A stretch of 64,000 bases of DNA from Desulfobacteraceae bacterium (GTDB taxonomy: Bacteria > Desulfobacterota > Desulfobacteria > Desulfobacterales > Desulfobacteraceae). The DNA lies in contig JAAEMK010000787.1 of the NCBI GenBank assembly GCA_024225635.1, positions 1 through 64,000 on the forward strand. Reading direction: 5' to 3'. Below are positions 53,732 to 61,000 of this stretch, one piece after another (positions within the stretch are counted from its first letter, which is position 1; each line of letters starts with the position of its first letter). Below the pieces are notes generated by a model that did not search any database, was not told the DNA's origin, and saw nothing but the letters and a program-made list of their open reading frames with translations. A program made the translations under genes and the position numbers.

Positions 53732-56700
53732 TTCGGCACCCTCCTGTTGTCTCCTCCCAGGGCGGCCAGCACATCGTCATCGGACATGCCGCCGACCTTT
53801 TCCAACACCACGTCCACCCCTTGGAACCGCTTCCCGTCCCCGGGATTTTCAGCCCCGGGCGAATCATTGCCGCCCGGCAGCAGCCCCTGGATAAAACCGG
53901 CCAGGGCTTCCACCGTGGGATAATCAAAAATCAGGGTAGTGGGCAGTTTTTGTCCCAGATCCTGCTCCAGCTCCTTTTTAAGAGCCACGGCCATCAGGGA
54001 ATCAAGGCCCGCGTCAAACAGGGGTTCCCGGGCGGCGATACGGTCCGGGGACTTGATCTTCAATATGCCGGAGACCCGTTTTCTGATGTGCCGGTTCAAT
54101 ATGTCCGACCGGCCATCGCCAGGGGCGGATTGCAGCCTCTCCATCAATGTTCCCAGTGAATCCGGAGCGCCATTGGCTCCCCGGGCAGCCTCCACCATCC
54201 CTCCATGGCCATGGAACATCCGTGTAATGGTCCTGCCCTCCCCGGGCAACACCCCCACCTGAACGGCATCCCCTTCCATGAGCCGGAAAAGGATATCCAT
54301 ACCTGTCTTTGCCGACAAAGCCTCCACGCCCATGTCCCGCCACCCGGCCCTTGTGTCCGAAGCCAGGCGGGCGGCCATGCCGACGTCACTGAAGGGGCCC
54401 CAGTTGACCGAAAGGGCGGGCAATCCCCGGGACCTGCGAAACCGGGCCAGCCCGTCCAGGAAACTGTTGGCCGCGGCATAATTGGCCTGACCGGCAGAGC
54501 CGAACAGGGAGGCCATGGAGGAAAACAGCACAAAATGATCCAGGTTGTGATGCCGGGTCAATTTGTGCAAATGCCAGGCCCCCGTCATTTTGGGCGCCAT
54601 CACGTCGGCCATGGCATCCCGGGTCAGATTTAACACCGCACCATCCCGGACAATGCCGGCGGCATGGAAAACGGCGGCCAGGGGCGGCAGGCGGGTATCG
54701 ATTTCATCAAGGAGTTCCTTAACCTGATGTTCGTCGGCAATGTTAACGGTACGGGTGACGATATGGGCGCCCTCTTCTTCCAGTTGCCCAACCGTTGTCC
54801 GGGCATCATCAGAGGGGGCGGACCTGCCGCAGAGCACAATGGTCCGGGCCCCTTTGGCCACCAGCAGCCGGGCCAGCACCAGTCCCAGTCCGCCGAAACC
54901 GCCGGTGATAAGACAGGTGGCGCCGCTGTTGACGGTCAATGGAACCGGGTCCGGGGCGTCCCATTCCAGCTTTGCAAGTCCCGGCTCCATGGCCCGGGTC
55001 TTGACAAAGGCAACCTGACCCACGGGATCATCCGCCCTGATAATACGGTCAAGGCATTGGGCATGGCAATCTTCCCGGGTGGGATCAAGGTCCACAAGCC
55101 CCAGCGGGAAATCCGGATACTCCCGCAACACACTCCGGCCCATGCCCCAGATGGGCGCAAACACGGGAACCGGCAGTTGGGCTTCCGGGCCCAGGGCCCA
55201 TCCGGTATTTGTCACCAGGCTTAAAACAGGGATGTTCGGCCAGTCCGCCTTCACCACGGCCCGTATGAGATTCAGGACAGCCACGGTCCCTTCCAACGGT
55301 TCCGATTCCTCCTGGAACCGGCCCTCCCGGACCACCCCCCAGAGGCAGATCATCTGATCCACGGCCTCATGGATACTCCCGTGCTCTTCGGAAATGGCGG
55401 AAAATAACCGCTCAAAATCCCCGGATCCATGGGGATTTATTTGAAACCCTCGGTCATCCAGCCGTTCGAAGCTTTTTGCTCCATACACCTGAATACATTC
55501 ATAGCCAAGGCCCTCCAACTCCTCTGCCAGGGCATGGGACCCGGGATCGCTGAAAATCACCAGTTTCTTAGGCGAGGCATCCCGGACCGGATCGTATTGG
55601 AACGGCTGCCAGCTCAATTGATAAAAGGCGTCCGTCCGGTCTTTTCCTTCCCGCCCTTTGAAAGCCGCCCGTTCGGCCCTGCGGAACCGGAACCCTTCAA
55701 CCCCAAGGACAACCCTGCCGTTCTCATCCTCCAGCAGCAGATTCCCCACATTTTTTTCATTCCCGGGACACCACGCCCGGCACCAATGCCGGCAACCCTT
55801 GTCCGGCGGTTGATGGAAATGCAGGCGATGGATGCTGAAGGGAACAAACAGGTAGGGAGAAAGTTCAAGGTCCCGGGGCCGGGTCTCCCAGAAATAACTC
55901 AGCACTTGAAAACAGGTATCCAAATAACCGGGATGGATGGGATAATCCGCCCCTTCCCCAAGGGAGTCCATGGGGCGCAGCCTGCAAACCGCCCTATCCT
56001 CGCCCGCCTGGAAGTCTTCACCCCATTGAAAGGCGGGACCCAGATCAAAACCGGCCTTTTTAAGGTCCCGGTAGAACCCCTCGGCAGTCCCCCCTTCCCC
56101 GGAATCAATGTCCCGGATTTCGTCAGGCTCAAGGCTAACATCCCGGGCAGGCGCCGTATCTTCACCCGGACGGATGCCGCCGGAGACATGTTCCACCCAT
56201 TCCCCGCCGTCCCGGCTGCTGACCATGGAAAAAGCCATGGCCCCGTCCGTGGAAGGCCTGAGGATGACCTGGACAATCCGGAACCCTTCCGGCTCAAGCA
56301 CCAGGGGATTGATGAACAGGACATCCTCCATCAGGACAGACCGTGAACCATGGGCATGAACCGCTGCTGTCAGCACGGCTGTCAAATGGGAAGCGCCCGG
56401 CACGACGGTTTTGCCGAACACCAGATGATCCTTGATATAATCCGGCTTATCAGGTGTCAGGACGGCTTCAAAACGCACCTCATGGGACATGGGCAAACGC
56501 AGGCGCACCCCGATGAGGGGATGATCAAAGGAAGCAGCCGTCAAAGGCGGCGGCCCCGGCTGAACCGGTTTCGACGCCACCCAGTAGCGTTCCCGCCGAT
56601 AGCCCGGATTGATTGCGCCTGCGCGGCTCAATGAATCCGGCTGGGGCGACGCCTCCAGAATCACATGGGCGTTGGTGCCGCTCATGCCGAATGAACTCAC

Positions 56701-58014
56701 CCCGGCAATATGCCGGGACTTGTCATCCGGCCAGGGACGGCTGGTACGGGGCACCTCCATGGGAAGGGCCTGCCAGTCAATATTGGGATTCGGCGTTTTA
56801 AAGTGCAGGTGGGGAGGAATGATCCCGTGTTGAAGGGCCAGGATGGTCTTGATCATCCCGGCCACCCCTGCTGCGGCTTCCAGGTGGCCGATATTGGTCT
56901 TCACCGACCCCACCACAAGGCCGTGGGACCGCTTGCCGCCGAAAACCGTGGCAAGTCCCGCCACTTCAATGGGATCACCAAGGGATGTGCCCGTGCCATG
57001 GGCCTCGATACAGGTCACGTCATCCGGGCTCACCCCGGCATTTTCACAGGCCGTGCGTATGAGGTCGGCCTGGGCGTTTTCATTGGGCACGGTCAGGCCG
57101 CCGCTGCGGCCGTCGTGGTTTACGGCCGATCCCCGGATCACGGCCAGAATGTTATCTTCCATGGCGAGGGCGTCGGACATGCGTTTTAAAACCAGCATTC
57201 CGCATCCCTCGCCCCGGGCAAACCCATCCGCGGCTGCATCAAAGGTCTTGCAGACCCCGTCCGGGGCAAGCACCCCGGTCTGGCAGAGAAACACCGTGAT
57301 CTCCGGTGACAATATCAGGTGAACGCCACCGGCCAGGGCCATGTCGCATTCCCGATGCCTGAGGCTCTGGCACGCAAGATGAACGGCCACCAGGGAAGAT
57401 GAGCAGGCCGTGTCCACCACAAGGTTGGGCCCCCGGGCGCCGAGCACATAGCCGAGACGGCCCGGTGCAAAACAGGAGAGGTTTCCCGAGCCGTCATAGG
57501 CATCGATCCGGGTCAAATCCCCGCTGTTAAGCTTAAGACTGGCATAATCATTCTGTCCCATGCCCATGAACACGCCGGTGGGGCTGCCTTCCAGGCTGGA
57601 AGGATCCTGACGGGCATGCTCAAGGGCTTCCCAGGCCACCTCCAGGGCCAGCCGCTGTTGGGGATCCAGGCCTTCGGCCTCCCGGGGGGATATGCGGAAA
57701 AAACGGGGATCAAATAGATCCACGTTCTCCAGGAAACCACCCCGCCGAATATAAATTTTCCCTGGTGTTCCGGGCTTATCATCATAAATTTCGCCATCCG
57801 GGAAACGACCGGGGGGAATCTTGCGGATAGCATGCCGGCCGCCGGATAAAAGGGACCAGAATGCGGCGGGCGTATCCGCACCGGGAAAACGGCAGCCCAT
57901 GCCGATAACGGCAATGGGCTCGGAACGGTAACGCTCCAGGGTTTCGATCTTATTTTTGGCTTCCCGCAGGGCCATGAGGACCCGCTGGGAAGCGCTCACA
58001 TTGGTTTCGGCCAT
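53728..58014 (-). CDS. AT-less PKS module, KS-DH-KR-ACP
   Basis: A 1428-residue module with the same layout as the next protein. It has an N-terminal docking helix (ALREAKNKIETLERY), KS with Cys204 in DTACSSSL and HGTGTSLGD, then DH without an intervening AT (HLVFGKTVVP near 530, YLDTCFQ), KR (LITGGFGGLG near 1033, NYAAANSF near 1178) and ACP (AGLDSLMAV near 1338). The KR lacks the LDD fingerprint and reads IVRDG at that place, so its stereochemistry is uncertain. No GHSxGE is present. It starts 11 bases after the preceding stop with AGGTGA just before ATG. Its strong likeness to the neighbouring AT-less module suggests duplication. Confidence 0.9.
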   Translation of the reverse strand: MAETNVSASQRVLMALREAKNKIETLERYRSEPIAVIGMGCRFPGADTPAAFWSLLSGGRHAIRKIPPGRFPDGEIYDDKPGTPGKIYIRRGGFLENVDLFDPRFFRISPREAEGLDPQQRLALEVAWEALEHARQDPSSLEGSPTGVFMGMGQNDYASLKLNSGDLTRIDAYDGSGNLSCFAPGRLGYVLGARGPNLVVDTACSSSLVAVHLACQSLRHRECDMALAGGVHLILSPEITVFLCQTGVLAPDGVCKTFDAAADGFARGEGCGMLVLKRMSDALAMEDNILAVIRGSAVNHDGRSGGLTVPNENAQADLIRTACENAGVSPDDVTCIEAHGTGTSLGDPIEVAGLATVFGGKRSHGLVVGSVKTNIGHLEAAAGVAGMIKTILALQHGIIPPHLHFKTPNPNIDWQALPMEVPRTSRPWPDDKSRHIAGVSSFGMSGTNAHVILEASPQPDSLSRAGAINPGYRRERYWVASKPVQPGPPPLTAASFDHPLIGVRLRLPMSHEVRFEAVLTPDKPDYIKDHLVFGKTVVPGASHLTAVLTAAVHAHGSRSVLMEDVLFINPLVLEPEGFRIVQVILRPSTDGAMAFSMVSSRDGGEWVEHVSGGIRPGEDTAPARDVSLEPDEIRDIDSGEGGTAEGFYRDLKKAGFDLGPAFQWGEDFQAGEDRAVCRLRPMDSLGEGADYPIHPGYLDTCFQVLSYFWETRPRDLELSPYLFVPFSIHRLHFHQPPDKGCRHWCRAWCPGNEKNVGNLLLEDENGRVVLGVEGFRFRRAERAAFKGREGKDRTDAFYQLSWQPFQYDPVRDASPKKLVIFSDPGSHALAEELEGLGYECIQVYGAKSFERLDDRGFQINPHGSGDFERLFSAISEEHGSIHEAVDQMICLWGVVREGRFQEESEPLEGTVAVLNLIRAVVKADWPNIPVLSLVTNTGWALGPEAQLPVPVFAPIWGMGRSVLREYPDFPLGLVDLDPTREDCHAQCLDRIIRADDPVGQVAFVKTRAMEPGLAKLEWDAPDPVPLTVNSGATCLITGGFGGLGLVLARLLVAKGARTIVLCGRSAPSDDARTTVGQLEEEGAHIVTRTVNIADEHQVKELLDEIDTRLPPLAAVFHAAGIVRDGAVLNLTRDAMADVMAPKMTGAWHLHKLTRHHNLDHFVLFSSMASLFGSAGQANYAAANSFLDGLARFRRSRGLPALSVNWGPFSDVGMAARLASDTRAGWRDMGVEALSAKTGMDILFRLMEGDAVQVGVLPGEGRTITRMFHGHGGMVEAARGANGAPDSLGTLMERLQSAPGDGRSDILNRHIRKRVSGILKIKSPDRIAAREPLFDAGLDSLMAVALKKELEQDLGQKLPTTLIFDYPTVEALAGFIQGLLPGGNDSPGAENPGDGKRFQGVDVVLEKVGGMSDDDVLAALGGDNRRVPK

Positions 58015-58025
58015 TCACCTTACTC

Positions 58026-61000
58026 TCATAAGTTCAGCATACGTTCCAGTTCACTCAGCTCCGATTCAATCGAACCATTGAGATCACCTTCGGAAAGCTT
58101 GCTCACTTCCCGGGTCATCCCATTCAAATCCGGTTCCCCAAGTGGTCCATCGCTTTCCGTTGCAGGTGCAATCAGATGATCCAGAAAGCGTTGCGCAATA
58201 TAGTCTTTAAGTTGAACAACAGTCGGGTGTTTGAAGATAGCCGTGGTTGGCAGTGTCTCCTTCAATTCTTTCTGCAGCCGGCCGCGTAGCTCCATGGCCG
58301 TAAGGGAATCCATGCCCTGCTGAAAAAAACCTTCCTCCAGATCCAGCTGATCCGCCCCATCAAACCCCATGATGGCCGCCACAAGCTCCCGGAGCCATTC
58401 GACCAGGGCCCGGGGCCGTTTATCGGCCTGAAGGCCGGTCAGCATATCTGACAGGGATACAGCCCCGGTCTTTTCCAGGGTTGCCACGTTTTTTTCCCCC
58501 GTGGCCGGATTGTCCGCCCTGCCCGATTTTTCAGCTATGCCCGAATTTTCCGCCATAGCCGAATTTTCAGCTATGGCCGAATTTTCAGCTATGGCCGAAT
58601 TTTCAGCTATGGCCGAATTTTCAGCTATGGCCGAATTTTCAGCTATGGCCGAAACCAATCCGGCATAAAACTTTGGAACCGGACCGGACATGTGCCGTGC
58701 AAAGGTTTTCCAGTCAAGGGTCATCACCCCGGCATGGACCATGGCACCGGCATCCGCCGGTCCCACCAGCCGGTCCAGGGCATCGAGGACATCGTGTTCA
58801 GCAAGGGGGGTGAGCCCAAAGGCCGCCCACTGCTCTTTTCGCCGACGCCCCACGGCAGCGGCCATGCCCACATCATCCCACGGCCCCCAGGCAATGCTCA
58901 CGGCCGGAAGGTCCTGTTGACGGCGATAATGGGCCAAAACGTCCATAAAGGCATTTCCAGCCACATAATTACTCATGCCCAGATTGGGAAGCAGGGTCAT
59001 GGCCGAAGAGAAGAGCACGAAGAAATCCAGTTCATACTCCCGGGTCAGCCGATGCAGGTTCCAGCTGCCCCGGACCTTGGCTGCAAAGACCCGTTCAAAC
59101 CGCTCCCAACGGTGCTCCCCAAGAAGGCTGTCTTCAAACACACCGGCGGTGTGAATGACACCCTTAAGGGGCGGCAGGTCCGTTTCAATCCGGTCAAAAA
59201 CAGACGAGAGCATCTGGAAATCCGCCACATCACAGGTCTTGACCGTAATTGCGGCCCCCTGGCGGGTGAGATCGTCAATAACCCGCCTGGCCGCGGGTTC
59301 AGGCCCCCGCCGGCCCAGAAGCACCAGGTGCCGAACCCCTTTTCCCGCCAGGTACCGGGCCAGGAACAGGCCGGTGCCTCCCATGCCGCCGGTAATCAAG
59401 ACGGTTCCGTCCGGTTTGGGCAAGGGCATTTTCTGTAACGGGGCAGACCTTCCGGCAAGCCGGGGGGTAAAGACGCGGCCCTTGCGGATGGCCGCCCGTG
59501 GCGGCGCCCCGGGATCGGTCAGAAAAGCGGATAAACAAGACCAGTCTCCGTCCCCGGACAAGGGGTCTGTATCCATGATCCGGCAATTGAATTCCGGGTG
59601 TTCTTTTTGAATCACGTCCGCCATGCCCCAGAGGGGGGCCATGGCCGGATGGACGGGACCATGGGAATCCACCGGCTGGGCGCCCGAGGTGATGATCCCC
59701 AAGCCTTGAAACCCCGGAGGGGGAGATACGGCCAGAGCCTGGACCAGGTGCAGCAGACTGCCGCAGGAAAGGCGCATATGCCCGGCAAGTTCCCCACCAT
59801 CCATCTGCTCATGGGTGGTGGCATCCAGCCCCCATAGATGAATGATATGGGTGACTTCAGGCACCCGCTCCAACAGACGCTTAAAGTGTTCGGGATCATC
59901 TGCATTCAGGAGAATATGCCCATGGGTTTCATCCCATTTGTCTCCAAGATCCACCCGGGTCAGGGCATCACCGTTCCGCCGGATGGTCCGGGCAAGCACC
60001 TTCCCCATGGAGCCCTGACCTCCCAGGATCAGCCAATGTGACTTGTCTTCCCGGACGTCACCGGCCGGTTGATCATCCCCTTTTGCGGCCATGATGACGG
60101 ACTGGGGAAACAGGGCTTCCTCCACCGGGACGGGTGTGATGCTCACCGGATCATGGAACCCATTCTCCTTAAGTACTTCTTCCCACCGGGCCGCCGCCAT
60201 CAGGGGAGAATTTGCGCGGCGCCGGTGATCACTGAAATTCCACCACCCCTGGATCACACCAAAAATCAGGTCTATCCAGCCTGTGGGTTCGGCTCCTTCC
60301 ACCAGAAGCAGGATACCGCCGGGGGCCAGAAGCTTACGGACATTTTGCAGGGTCACGGAAAGGTCGGCCGTGGCATGGAGAACATTGGCCGCCAGGACAA
60401 TATCGGCCTGCCCCGCCCCATATCCCTGGGCCAGGGGGTCCTTCTCAATGTCCAGCAGCCGATAGTCCACAAACGGGTATGGAGCAAAGCGTTCCGATGC
60501 CTGCCGGAGAAAAACCCGGGTTACGTCGGTGAAGGTATAACGGACAGACCGTCCCTCAAGGACCGGCAGAATATGGGCGGTGGTGCCCCCGGAACCCGCC
60601 CCGATCTCCAGAATACCCAGTTCCCGTTCCCGGGATGTCTGTTTTGCAATCTGCCTGAAGACCCGGCCGACGGCCTGGTTGACGGGGCCAAAGGCCAAGG
60701 ACTGTTCATACAGCCGGACAACGCCTGACAGATCCGCCTCCGGGAAAAGAAGGGTCAGGGGATCGCAGTCCCCTTTCAACACCGGGGCCAGGTTAGCCGC
60801 AAACCGCTTGAGGATGGTAAGCTCGGTTTCGATTTCTGAATGATCCACGGAGGTTTCTTCCCTGCCGGGGGGCATTTCCAGGGCTGTCGTGAACCAGCCA
60901 CCGTTCCGGCGGCAAAGGCTTCCGCCCGAGGCCAGTATCTCCAGCAAACGCTCCATCAGCCGGTGATGCCGGGAAGCGATGTTCAGTTGGCCGATGAGTT

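Noticed and set aside
58522-58652. Possible CRISPR array
   Set aside because: The 18-base units are directly adjacent with no spacers and keep the reading frame of the PKS, so they are a coding tandem repeat.
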